DNA of 64,000 nt from Promicromonospora soli (lineage in GTDB: Bacteria; Actinomycetota; Actinomycetes; Actinomycetales; Cellulomonadaceae): assembly GCF_014653785.1 (NCBI RefSeq), contig NZ_BNAS01000009.1, positions 43,392 through 107,391 on the forward strand. The letters are read 5' to 3'. A program made the position numbers and the translations under genes. Shown here piece after piece: positions 40,871 through 49,292 of the stretch (its first letter is position 1; the number at the start of each line of letters is the position of its first letter). The notes below the pieces were generated by a model. The model made no database searches, was not told the DNA's origin, and saw nothing but the letters and a program-made list of their open reading frames with translations.

Positions 40871-40892
40871 CACAGATCGTATATGGTCTGTG
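40871..40892. promoter_or_regulatory. FCD/GntR-type operator palindrome of the hpa divergon
   Basis: CACAGA (40871-40876) and TCTGTG (40887-40892) frame TCGTATATGG. The centre resembles GT-N-AC-type GntR sites. It lies between the divergent hpa operon and the hydroxylase operon and can serve both. Confidence 0.65.
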
Positions 40893-40975
40893 TAAGCACG
40901 GCAAGGCCCATCCGGGCCTCGCCCACGACGACGGGCCTGCCGAGGACGGCGGGGCCGGATGACAAGGGAGTCACG

Positions 40976-42907
40976 TTGCAGTTCCACCACCACGGCTACG
41001 TGTCCGGCGACCCCCGCGTGCAGCCGGCTGAGGGCTACGGCCTCGACCGGCCCGCCGAGCTGCCGGACGAGGTCGACGTGCTGATCGTCGGCAGCGGGCC
41101 GGCGGGCATGATCGCCGCCGCGCAGCTCGCGCAGTTCCCGGGCATCCGCACCCACATCGTCGAGCGGCGGGCGGGACGTCTCGAGATGGGCCAGGCCGAC
41201 GGCATCCAGGCGCGCAGCGTCGAGACCTTCCAGGCGTTCGGCTTCGCCGAGCGGATCACCGCCGAGGCCTACCGGATCACCGAGATGGCGTTCTGGAAGC
41301 CCGACCCGGACAAGCCGGAGAACATCGTGCGCGGCGCCGTCCCGCCGGACGACGGCCACGGGATCAGCGAGTTCCCGCACCTGATCGTCAACCAGGCGCG
41401 GGTGCTCGACTACTTCGCCGAGGTGGCGGCCCGGGCTCCCGCCCGGGTGACCCCGGACTACGGCCTCGAGTTCGTCGGGCTGACAGTGGCGGACGTCGCC
41501 GACGGCGCGGACCAGGACTCGCCACCCGTCACCGTGACGCTGCGGCACACGGCCGGGCCGCACGAGGGCACCGAGCGGACGGTGCGCGCCCGCTACGTCA
41601 TCGGGGCCGACGGGGCGCACAGCGCCGTCCGGCAGGCGATCGGCCGCAAGGCCGTGGGCGACAAGGCCAACCACGCCTGGGGCGTGATGGACGTGCTCGC
41701 CGTCACCGACTTCCCCGACGTGCGCACCAAGTGCGCCATCCAGTCGCACGACGGCGGATCCATCCTGCTCATCCCCCGCGAGGGCGGATTCCTGGCGCGC
41801 TGGTACGTCGACCTCGGCGAGGTGCCGCCGGGCGGCGGCAGCGTCCGCGCGACTCCGCTGGAAGACGTCATCGCCCGAGCCAACCGGATCATCCACCCCT
41901 ACACCCTGGACGTGAAGGACGTGCCCTGGCACAGCGTCTACGAGGTGGGCCACCGGGTCACCGACGGGTTCGACGACGTCGCCCACGACCACACCGGCAC
42001 CCGCACGCCGAGGGTGTTCCTCACCGGCGACGCCTGCCACACGCACAGCGCGAAGGCCGGGCAGGGCATGAACGTGTCGATGCAGGACGGCTGGAACATC
42101 GCCTGGAAGCTGGCGCACGTGCTCACGGGCCGGGCACCGGAGGCGCTGCTGGCCACGTACTCGGCCGAGCGGCAGGTCATCGCCCAGAACCTCATCAGCT
42201 TCGACCGGGAGTGGTCGCGCCTCATGAGCACACCGCCCGAGGACCTGCCCGACCCCACCTACCTGGAGGACTTCTACGTCCAGACCGCGGAGTTCCTCTT
42301 CGGGTTCAGGACCCAGTACCAGCCGTCGATGATCGTGTCCGGCCAGGCCCATCAGGAGCTTGCCGCGGGCTTCCCGGTCGGGAAGCGGTTCAAGTCGGCC
42401 CTGGTCGAGCGGGTGGCCGACGGCAACCCGACCCACCTGGGGCACCATGCCCGCGCCGACGGACGGTGGCGGGTCTACGCGTTCGCCGACGCCGCCGCAC
42501 CGGGCGAGCCCTCGGCGCTGCGGGACTGGGCCGAGTGGCTGAGGACCGCACCCGGGTCGCCGCTGCTGCGGCACACCCCGGCCGGGACCGACCCGGACTC
42601 GGTGCTGGACGTGAAGGTCGTCTACCAGCAGGACCACTTCGGCGTGGAGATCGCCGAGGTGCCCGAGGTCTTCAAGCCCCGGGTCGGCCCGTTCGAGCTG
42701 GTCGACTACGAGAAGGTCTACGCGACGGACCCGGCGCACGACATCTTCGAGCTGCGCGGCATCGACCGGGGCGGCGCCGCCGTCGTCGTCCGGCCGGACC
42801 AGTACGTGGCCGCCGTCCTGCCGCTGAGCGCGACGGACGAGCTCCGAGAGTTCTTTGCCGGGGCGCTGCTCCCGCAGGACAACACGACCACCGAGGAGAA
42901 CGCATGA
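40976..42907 (+). CDS. FAD-dependent aromatic hydroxylase (phenol 2-monooxygenase/MobA type)
   Basis: A 643-residue class A flavoprotein monooxygenase. The FAD motif is LIVGSGPAGMIAAAQLAQF, the NADPH/FAD DG motif YVIGADGAHSAVRQ, and the GD motif FLTGDACHTHSAKAGQGMN followed by SMQDGWNIAWKLA. The last 170 residues fit the thioredoxin-like C-terminal domain of phenol hydroxylase and 3-hydroxybenzoate 4-hydroxylase. It probably hydroxylates a monophenol, for example a hydroxyphenylacetate, to give homoprotocatechuate; no hpaBC genes are visible. Start: TTG at 40976 with AAGGGAG 5 nt upstream. An upstream in-frame ATG at 40883 lies inside the operator. Confidence 0.87.
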   Translation: MQFHHHGYVSGDPRVQPAEGYGLDRPAELPDEVDVLIVGSGPAGMIAAAQLAQFPGIRTHIVERRAGRLEMGQADGIQARSVETFQAFGFAERITAEAYRITEMAFWKPDPDKPENIVRGAVPPDDGHGISEFPHLIVNQARVLDYFAEVAARAPARVTPDYGLEFVGLTVADVADGADQDSPPVTVTLRHTAGPHEGTERTVRARYVIGADGAHSAVRQAIGRKAVGDKANHAWGVMDVLAVTDFPDVRTKCAIQSHDGGSILLIPREGGFLARWYVDLGEVPPGGGSVRATPLEDVIARANRIIHPYTLDVKDVPWHSVYEVGHRVTDGFDDVAHDHTGTRTPRVFLTGDACHTHSAKAGQGMNVSMQDGWNIAWKLAHVLTGRAPEALLATYSAERQVIAQNLISFDREWSRLMSTPPEDLPDPTYLEDFYVQTAEFLFGFRTQYQPSMIVSGQAHQELAAGFPVGKRFKSALVERVADGNPTHLGHHARADGRWRVYAFADAAAPGEPSALRDWAEWLRTAPGSPLLRHTPAGTDPDSVLDVKVVYQQDHFGVEIAEVPEVFKPRVGPFELVDYEKVYATDPAHDIFELRGIDRGGAAVVVRPDQYVAAVLPLSATDELREFFAGALLPQDNTTTEENA

Positions 42908-44367
42908 CCAGCACCCGCGAGTCCGACCTGCTCGCCGCCGTCCCCGACGGGCTCCTCATCGGCGGCCGGTGGCGGCCTGCCTCGTCGGGGGCCACGCTCA
43001 CGGTCGACGACCCGTCGACCGGCAGGACCATCAAGACCATCGCCGATGCCGGTGCGGACGACGGCATGGCCGCGCTCGACGCCGCGGTCGCCGCCGCGGC
43101 CCAGTGGGCGGCGACGCCTGCCCGGGACCGCGGGGAGATCCTCCGCCGCGCGTTCGACCTCCTGCAGGAGCGCAGCGAGGACGTCGCGCTCCTGATGACC
43201 CTCGAGATGGGCAAGCCGCTCGCGGAGGCGCGCGGCGAGGTGAAGTACGGCGGCGAGTTCCTGCGCTGGTTCGCCGAGGAAGCGGTCCGGGTCACCGGCC
43301 GCTACGGGCCGAACCCCGAGGGCACGGGGCGCATGATCGTCACCCAGCACCCCGTCGGACCCTGCTTCCTCATCACCCCGTGGAACTTTCCCCTCGCCAT
43401 GGCCACGCGCAAGATCGCGCCGGCCCTGGCGGCGGGCTGCACCGTCGTGATCAAGCCCGCAGCCCTGACCCCGCTGACCACCCTGTACTTCGCGCGGCTG
43501 CTGCAGGACGCCGGCCTGCCCGACGGCGTGGTCAACGTGATCACCACCTCCAGCTCCTCCGCCGTCTCCGGACCGATCATCGCCGACCCCCGGCTGCGCA
43601 AGCTGTCCTTCACCGGCTCGACACCGGTGGGCCAGCGGCTGCTGGAGCAGGCCGCGCCAGGTGTGCTGCGTACGTCGATGGAGCTGGGCGGCAACGCCCC
43701 CTTCGTGGTCTTCGACGACGCCGACCTGGACCGGGCCGTCGAGGGCGCCCTCGCGGCGAAGTTCCGCAACATCGGGCAGGCGTGCACCGCCGCGAACCGC
43801 TTCATAGTGCACCGGTCGGTCGCCGACGAGTTCGCCCGGCGGGTCACGGCTGCGGTCGACGACTTCGTCATCGGACGCGGCACCGAGCCGGACGTGACCA
43901 TCGGCCCGCTGGTGGACGCCAAGGCTGTCGCGAAGGCGGAGGCCCTCGTCAAGGACGCGGTCGCCCGGGGCGCCGAGCTCACCACCGGCGGCTCGCGCGT
44001 CGACCGGCCGGGGACCTTCTTCGAGCCGACGGTCCTCACCGGGGTCGCGCCCGGGAGCGACATCCTGCGGGAGGAGATCTTCGGCCCGGTGCTCGCGATC
44101 GCCGCGTTCGACACCGAGGACGAGGCGGTAGCCCTCGCCAACAACACCGAGTACGGGCTCGTCTCGTACGTCTACACCGAGAGCCTCTCGCGTGGCCAGC
44201 GCATGATCGACCGCCTGGAGACCGGGATGATGGGCCTCAACGTCGGGGTCGTCTCCAATGCCGCGGCCCCGTTCGGCGGGTGGAAGATGTCCGGCCTCGG
44301 CCGCGAGGGCGGCGCCGAGGGGATCCACGAGTACCTCCAGACCAAGTACACGCTCACCCCGGCGTGA
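42904..44367 (+). CDS. gabD: Succinate-semialdehyde dehydrogenase
   Basis: A 487-residue aldehyde dehydrogenase of the GabD type. TPWNFPLAMATRKIAPALAA binds cofactor, the catalytic Glu is in SMELGGNAPFVVFDDAD, and the catalytic Cys is in NIGQACTAANRFIVH. It overlaps the hydroxylase gene by 4 bp. Succinic semialdehyde is the product of HpaI, so this enzyme would finish the route to succinate; the operon context supports that choice over other aldehydes. Confidence 0.9.
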   Translation: MTSTRESDLLAAVPDGLLIGGRWRPASSGATLTVDDPSTGRTIKTIADAGADDGMAALDAAVAAAAQWAATPARDRGEILRRAFDLLQERSEDVALLMTLEMGKPLAEARGEVKYGGEFLRWFAEEAVRVTGRYGPNPEGTGRMIVTQHPVGPCFLITPWNFPLAMATRKIAPALAAGCTVVIKPAALTPLTTLYFARLLQDAGLPDGVVNVITTSSSSAVSGPIIADPRLRKLSFTGSTPVGQRLLEQAAPGVLRTSMELGGNAPFVVFDDADLDRAVEGALAAKFRNIGQACTAANRFIVHRSVADEFARRVTAAVDDFVIGRGTEPDVTIGPLVDAKAVAKAEALVKDAVARGAELTTGGSRVDRPGTFFEPTVLTGVAPGSDILREEIFGPVLAIAAFDTEDEAVALANNTEYGLVSYVYTESLSRGQRMIDRLETGMMGLNVGVVSNAAAPFGGWKMSGLGREGGAEGIHEYLQTKYTLTPA

Positions 44368-44499
44368 CGGCAGCAGGCTCACGCGGCCCATTGGTGGGGA
44401 CATGCGCGGACAGCACCGTCCCGTGCGCTGGCAGTCAATACGGGGGCTCTCCGCGCTGCCGACAATCGTCGCGAAGCGCGTCACACTACGGAGGGCCCC

Positions 44500-45909
44500 A
44501 TGTACACGTACGACACACTCCTGGCCAAGGTCAGCGCCACTGGCGGCAGGACCCGGGACGTCACCGACCCCGCAACAGGTGAGCTGATCGGGCCCGCCCC
44601 GGTCAACGCCCTTGCCGACCTCGACAGCGCGGTCGCCCGCGCTGTCGAGGCCCAGCCGGCCTGGGCGGCGCGGACGGACGCAGACCGGCGTCAGACGCTC
44701 CTGAAGCTCGCCGACGCCGTCGACGAGTCCGCCGAGGCGCTGGCGCTGATCCTCTCCCGCGAGCAGGGCAAGCCCCTCAACGGGCCGAATGCCCGGTTCG
44801 AGGTGGGTGCGTGCGCGAACTGGCTGCGTGCCACCGCCGCCCTGGACCTGCCGACGCAGACCGTCCTGGACGACGAGTCCGGGCACGCGGAGCTGTCCTA
44901 CCGGCCCGTAGGCACGGTCGGTGTCATCACTCCGTGGAACTGGCCGATGATGATCGCGATCTGGCAGATTGCCCCGTCGCTGCGGATGGGCAACACCGTC
45001 GTCGCCAAGCCGTCGGAGTACACGACCCTGTCCGGCCTGGCCCTGGCAGCGGTGCTCAACGACGTGCTGCCCGCCGGCGTGCTCGAGGTCGTCACGGGCG
45101 CGGGCGACATCGGCGACGCCCTCGTGCGCCGCCCCGAGATCGGCAAGGTCATGTTCACCGGCTCCACGGCAACCGGCTCGAAGATCATCACGGCCTCTGC
45201 GGGCAACATCACCCGCCTCACGCTCGAGCTCGGCGGCAACGACGCCGGCATCGTGCTGCCCGACGTCGACCCCGCCGCGATCGCCGAGGACCTGTTCTGG
45301 GGCGCGTTCCTCAACACCGGCCAGACCTGCGCCGCGCTGAAGCGCCTGTACGTGCACGACGACGTCTACGACGCCGTCGTGCAGGCCCTTGCGGAGCTCG
45401 CCGCCAAGATGCCGATGGGCGTGGGCACCGACGAGGCCAACGTGCTGGGTCCGCTGCAGAACGAGATGCAGTTCGACATCGTGGACGCCCTCGTCGAGGA
45501 GGCGAAGGCGCGTGGCGCCCGCGTCGTGCTCGGCGGCGACCCCGACCGCGACGGTGCCGGGTACTTCTATCCCACGACCCTCGTCGCCGACATCGACAAC
45601 GACGCCGCGCTGGTGCAGGAGGAGCAGTTCGGGCCGGCCCTGCCGATCGTCCGGTTCAGCGACGTCGAGGAGGCGGTCGCCGCTGCGAACGGCATCGACG
45701 CCGGTCTGGGCGCCTCGGTGTGGTCCGCCGACCGTGACGCGGCCGTCGCCGTCGCGAGCCGCCTGCAGGCGGGGACCGTCTGGATCAACAGCCACGGCGG
45801 CGTGCACCCGTTCGTGCCGTTCGGCGGTGCCAAGCGCTCCGGCTACGGCCTCGAGTTCGGTGTCGAGGGCCTCAAGTCCGTCGCCGTGCCGCAGGTGATC
45901 AACGGCTGA
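44500..45909 (+). CDS. Aldehyde dehydrogenase, likely arylaldehyde-type
   Basis: A 469-residue NAD(P)-dependent aldehyde dehydrogenase. TPWNWPMMIAIWQIAPSL, catalytic Glu in LELGGNDAGIVLPD and catalytic Cys in NTGQTCAALKRLYVHDD. It belongs to a different branch from gabD next door. It is followed by a MoaF-like gene, a zinc alcohol dehydrogenase and an AraC regulator, so its aldehyde substrate is probably made in that module; an aryl-acetaldehyde or benzaldehyde would link to homoprotocatechuate degradation. A 20-bp hairpin follows its stop. Confidence 0.87.
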   Translation: MYTYDTLLAKVSATGGRTRDVTDPATGELIGPAPVNALADLDSAVARAVEAQPAWAARTDADRRQTLLKLADAVDESAEALALILSREQGKPLNGPNARFEVGACANWLRATAALDLPTQTVLDDESGHAELSYRPVGTVGVITPWNWPMMIAIWQIAPSLRMGNTVVAKPSEYTTLSGLALAAVLNDVLPAGVLEVVTGAGDIGDALVRRPEIGKVMFTGSTATGSKIITASAGNITRLTLELGGNDAGIVLPDVDPAAIAEDLFWGAFLNTGQTCAALKRLYVHDDVYDAVVQALAELAAKMPMGVGTDEANVLGPLQNEMQFDIVDALVEEAKARGARVVLGGDPDRDGAGYFYPTTLVADIDNDAALVQEEQFGPALPIVRFSDVEEAVAAANGIDAGLGASVWSADRDAAVAVASRLQAGTVWINSHGGVHPFVPFGGAKRSGYGLEFGVEGLKSVAVPQVING

Positions 45910-45928
45910 CCGGTGGGGCCGACCTCGT

Positions 45929-45970
45929 TGGTCGAGCCTGTCGAGACCTGGGTCTCGACAGGCTCGACCA
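45929..45970. terminator. 20-bp perfect hairpin between convergent genes
   Basis: Arms 45929-45948 and 45951-45970 (TGGTCGAGCCTGTCGAGACC and its complement) pair perfectly over 20 bp with a 2-nt loop. The TGGTCGAGC/GCTCGACCA sequence is one I know as a dispersed palindrome in several Micrococcales genomes; no second copy is visible here. Confidence 0.8.
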
Positions 45971-45977
45971 CCGCGAG

Positions 45978-46808
45978 TCAGACGGGCTGCACGTCCGGGT
46001 AGCGGACGGCGCCGAGCGGGTAGATGTGCCCGCCCGCCCGCCGGTGGTCGGCGCTCCCCTCGGCGTTGATGCCGAGGAAGATGCCGGTGGTCCGCAGCTC
46101 GTAGCCGAGGTCGTGCAGCCAGACGCTGGCGACGGGGATCACGAACTCGCGGAAGCAGAACAGGTAGAGGCCGTCGGCGAACTTCCACAGCGTCGACAGG
46201 TCGACGTCACCATGACCGCGCTGCTCGCCCTGGAGGCACTGCCACGCGTAGCGCTCCGAGCTGAGGTAGACGTGCTCGTACAGGTGCGACGGGCTGTATC
46301 GGTAGACGTTGCGCATGCCGACCAGGTCGCGCGTGGGGCCCGGCCTGGCCCCCGTCACCACGATCCCCGCCACCTCGCCGGCGGCGAAGGTCTGGCCCAC
46401 CTGGGGCACTCCCTCGGTCTTCTCGGGGGCGATGACGGAGTGGGCGAGCAGCGCACGCCCGGTGGTCCGGGACCAGACGACGGTCAACGCCTCACCGTCG
46501 CGCGAGGCGAACGGCAGGTTGACGAAGACGACGTCGTCCCGCACCCGCACCGCGTCGTACGGGTCGACGGTGCCGTCGGCCGCGCTGAGCAGCTGCGCCG
46601 ACGTCCAGCGCACGGTGGCGGCGTCGAGGAACCGGAGCCTCAGCTCCGTGCCGCCGTCGAACCTGAGCTCGACCGTCTGTCCCGTCAGGTCGGCGCCCGG
46701 AAGGCGGTAGGCGTCGATCCCGGCGGCGAAGTCGTCGTAGGTCTTCCACTGCGACTGGTCGGCGGCGTCGACGCGCACGCCGACCTCGACTCGCTGCGAC
46801 TGGGTCAT
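45978..46808 (-). CDS. MoaF-like protein (lipocalin-type fold)
   Basis: A 276-residue protein of the MoaF family, with N-terminal (TYDDFAAGIDAYRLPG) and C-terminal halves. YSPSHLYEHVYLSSERYAWQ and GHGDVDLSTLWKFADGLYLF are characteristic. MoaF was first described in the monoamine (tyramine) regulon of Klebsiella; the biochemical role is unclear and no cofactor motif is visible. Start: ATG at 46808 with AGGAG upstream. The frame remains open upstream across the alcohol dehydrogenase gene, but only this part carries family sequence. Confidence 0.75.
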   Translation of the reverse strand: MTQSQRVEVGVRVDAADQSQWKTYDDFAAGIDAYRLPGADLTGQTVELRFDGGTELRLRFLDAATVRWTSAQLLSAADGTVDPYDAVRVRDDVVFVNLPFASRDGEALTVVWSRTTGRALLAHSVIAPEKTEGVPQVGQTFAAGEVAGIVVTGARPGPTRDLVGMRNVYRYSPSHLYEHVYLSSERYAWQCLQGEQRGHGDVDLSTLWKFADGLYLFCFREFVIPVASVWLHDLGYELRTTGIFLGINAEGSADHRRAGGHIYPLGAVRYPDVQPV

Positions 46809-46838
46809 GATGCTCCTGACGTGGTGGTTTGCAATGCT

Positions 46839-46874
46839 GGTCAAGCTGCCGGTCAAGCTGCGGGTCAGGGCGCC
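46839..46874. repeat. Three tandem 12-bp units between the MoaF-like and alcohol dehydrogenase genes
   Basis: GGTCAAGCTGCC, GGTCAAGCTGCG and GGTCAGGGCGCC follow each other at 46839, 46851 and 46863. The third is diverged. It is outside both genes, in the 5' leader of the MoaF-like gene. Confidence 0.7.
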
Positions 46875-46876
46875 GC

Positions 46877-47986
46877 TCATGGCGACGGCGGGACCAGGAC
46901 CGCCTTGATCAGTCCGTCGGTGCGCTCGTGCACGGCCGCGAACGCCCGCTCGACGTCGGCGAGTTGGTAGACGTGCGTGACGAGCGACGCGAACGGGAAC
47001 CGGCCCTGGGCCAGCAGGGCGAGTGCGCGCTCGTAGCCGCCCGCGGCGAGGAACGACGGCAGGATGTCGATCTCCCGCGTGAGCAGGTAGTCGTCGGACG
47101 GGACGGACAGGGCCGGCCCCGAGCCGCACGCACCGGCCAGGACCACCCGGCCGCCGCGACGGACGATCCGGATCGCGTCGAGCTGTGCGTCGACCGAGCC
47201 GGCCGACTCGATCACGACGTCGGGGCCGCCAGGGATACGCTCGCGGATCGCCGGGACGAGCCGATGGCCCCGCTCGGCGACGGTCTCGGTGGCACCGAAG
47301 GCGCGGGCCAGGGCAAGACGCCCGGTGCGCCCGCCGACCACTACGACCTCGCTCGCACCCGCGGCCGAGGCGGCGGCTGCGGCGAGGAGGCCGATGGGTC
47401 CGGGCCCGATGACGACGACCTTGTCGCCGAGGCCTACGCGGCCGCGCTCGACGGCGCGGACCGCGACGGCGAGCGGCTCGACGAGCACGGCCGTGTCGAG
47501 GTCGAGCCCGTCCGGGATGCGGTGGACGACGCCGTCGCGGGGCACGACCAGGTGGGTGGCGTACCCGCCCGCGAACGGCAGGGTCGTGCGGGGTATGTTC
47601 ACGCCCAGCTGCCGGCCGGGGCCAGGATGACGCACGGGGTCGTCGAGCTCGCACAGGTTGTGGCGACCCTCGCGGCACCGGTCGCAGCGGTGGCAGGGCA
47701 CGAGCATCTCGACGGCGACGGGCTCGCCCACCCCGATCCCCCGGTCGTCCTCGGGGCCGACGGCGTCGACCACGCCCACGAACTCATGCCCGGGCACCAG
47801 GGGGAACGGGTCGCCGATGTGCCCGTCGAGCAGGTGCAGGTCGGTGGCGCACACGCCGACGCGCGCGATCCGTACGACGAGCTCGCCCGGCCCGGGCTCG
47901 GGGACGGCGGACCGCTCCAGCGTCACGACGCCCTTCTGGGGGAAGACCACCTGGAGGCCGCCGTCGCCCTCGTTCTTGCGCGTCAT
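46877..47986 (-). CDS. Zinc-dependent alcohol dehydrogenase (MDR)
   Basis: A 369-residue medium-chain dehydrogenase. Catalytic zinc residues are in GVCATDLHLLDGH and VPGHEFVGVV; the structural zinc Cys set CHRCDRCREGRHNLC is complete; the Rossmann motif is VIGPGPIGLLAAAAAS. Substrate class is polyol/aryl alcohol type. It sits between the MoaF-like gene and the AraC regulator on the same strand. With the nearby aldehyde dehydrogenase it could oxidise an alcohol to an acid. Confidence 0.88.
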   Translation of the reverse strand: MTRKNEGDGGLQVVFPQKGVVTLERSAVPEPGPGELVVRIARVGVCATDLHLLDGHIGDPFPLVPGHEFVGVVDAVGPEDDRGIGVGEPVAVEMLVPCHRCDRCREGRHNLCELDDPVRHPGPGRQLGVNIPRTTLPFAGGYATHLVVPRDGVVHRIPDGLDLDTAVLVEPLAVAVRAVERGRVGLGDKVVVIGPGPIGLLAAAAASAAGASEVVVVGGRTGRLALARAFGATETVAERGHRLVPAIRERIPGGPDVVIESAGSVDAQLDAIRIVRRGGRVVLAGACGSGPALSVPSDDYLLTREIDILPSFLAAGGYERALALLAQGRFPFASLVTHVYQLADVERAFAAVHERTDGLIKAVLVPPSP

Positions 47987-48105
47987 CGCGCCTCCTCAAC
48001 CGTCGTCGTACCGATCGTCGCCGAACGCCGGCGGCTGAGGCTTGCTCGTGCGCGCGCAGCCGTTGTGCGCTCGCGCAGGTGTGCGGCGCGGCGGCCGCGC
48101 GGCCG

Positions 48106-49065
48106 CTAGGCGACCCGGGCGCGGAACTCCGACGGCGTCTCGCCGTAGGCCGCCTTGAAGGTGCGCGAGAAGTGCGGGGCGTCGGCGAACGACCAGCGCG
48201 ACGCGATCGCCGTCACCGTCGCGCCCGCGAGCGCGGGGTCGGCGAGGTCGGTGCGGCAGCGTTCGAGGCGTCGGGTGCGGATGTAGGAGGAGACCGAGAT
48301 CCCCGCGTGGTGGAAGAGCGCGTGCAGGTAGCGGACGGAGATGTAGTGCGCCTCGGCGATCGCGGTCGGGGAGAGCGCCGGGTCGCCCAGCCGGTCCTCG
48401 ATGTAGGAGTAGATAGCGTCCTGCAGCTGGTCCGCGGGCACTGCCCGGTCCTCGCCGAGCTGGTCGCGCAGCAGGATGGTGACCAGGTCCACGGCGTTGC
48501 GGGCGAGCCGCCATCCGGTCGAGGCGTTGACGAGGTGGAGGCGGCCGGCGAGCTGCTCCAGCACGGAGCTGACCATCTCGCCCAGGGAGTCGTCGCTGCC
48601 GAGCGCCGTGGCGGTGAGGCGGGCGACGCGGTCGTCGGACAGGTCGACGAGCCGCTTGGGGAACATGGCCACGATGGTGCGCATGCGGTCGTCGAACACG
48701 AGGGTGTACGGCCTGGTCGTGTCGTAGACGGCGACGTCGCCGGGGCGCAGGACGACGTCGTGGCCGTCCTGGCAGATGTAGGCGCTGCCCTCGAGCATGA
48801 GGCTCACCTTGTACGCCGGCTCGTTCGTGCTCTCGCCGACCAGGTTGCGGGTGCGTTCCACGACGTGCGGCACGGCCGCGACCTCGACGAGGTCGAAGTC
48901 CCGCAGGGACGCCGCGCGGACCGCGGCATGGAAGTCGTGCGGGCGCTGGCTCGACACGCGCAGCGGCACGAACGACCGGTCGACCGTGTGCTGGAACTCG
49001 GCGAACGACCCGACTCGCTGGAGCTGGGAAACCGCGCCGAGCGGGGGCGCGTACATGGAAGACAT
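48106..49065 (-). CDS. AraC-family regulator with AraC-binding-like sensor domain
   Basis: A 319-residue regulator. The N-terminal cupin-like domain (YKVSLMLEGSAYICQDGHD, VLRPGDVAVYDTTRPYTL) is of the class found in FeaR-type activators; the C-terminal double HTH is AEAHYISVRYLHALFHHAG and IASRWSFADAPHFSRTFKAA. FeaR controls phenylethylamine/tyramine oxidation in enterics, so control of the surrounding aldehyde dehydrogenase, MoaF-like and transporter genes is plausible. Divergent from the LIV-type transporter genes. Confidence 0.87.
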   Translation of the reverse strand: MSSMYAPPLGAVSQLQRVGSFAEFQHTVDRSFVPLRVSSQRPHDFHAAVRAASLRDFDLVEVAAVPHVVERTRNLVGESTNEPAYKVSLMLEGSAYICQDGHDVVLRPGDVAVYDTTRPYTLVFDDRMRTIVAMFPKRLVDLSDDRVARLTATALGSDDSLGEMVSSVLEQLAGRLHLVNASTGWRLARNAVDLVTILLRDQLGEDRAVPADQLQDAIYSYIEDRLGDPALSPTAIAEAHYISVRYLHALFHHAGISVSSYIRTRRLERCRTDLADPALAGATVTAIASRWSFADAPHFSRTFKAAYGETPSEFRARVA

Positions 49066-49292
49066 CTCTCACCTCCGGGCGGGGCCCATCCACGCCGATG
49101 CGGCCCCGGTTGCGGCTGATCGTAGCCCTGTACTCCGGGCGTTGGTACCTCCGTCCAGCCGTTCACCCCCGCCGTGCACGGAACGACAACCGCTCTTCGC
49201 GCCGGTTCAATCCGCGGGCCTGCCCGTTCCGCTTGCCTGTCTCCTGGCAGGGCGTGCATCCATGTCTGCCCCCAGTACGAAGGAGTGCTGCA

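Noticed and set aside
40883-40978. ATG at 40883 as the start of the flavoprotein hydroxylase
   Set aside because: It falls inside the CACAGA-TCTGTG palindrome, and the first 31 residues do not resemble the family; the TTG at 40976 has a good ribosome site.
42718-46188. Minus-strand frame of over 1,100 codons opposite the hydroxylase and aldehyde dehydrogenases
   Set aside because: It is the shadow of well-conserved plus-strand enzymes and is full of Arg, Gly and Pro without recognisable domains.
45978-46808. MoaF-like gene as a molybdenum cofactor biosynthesis gene
   Set aside because: The family name suggests cofactor synthesis, but no moa/moe genes are nearby and the context is aromatic catabolism.
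46839-46874. CRISPR-like array
   Set aside because: Units are 12 bp, directly adjacent and without spacers, and no cas gene is present.
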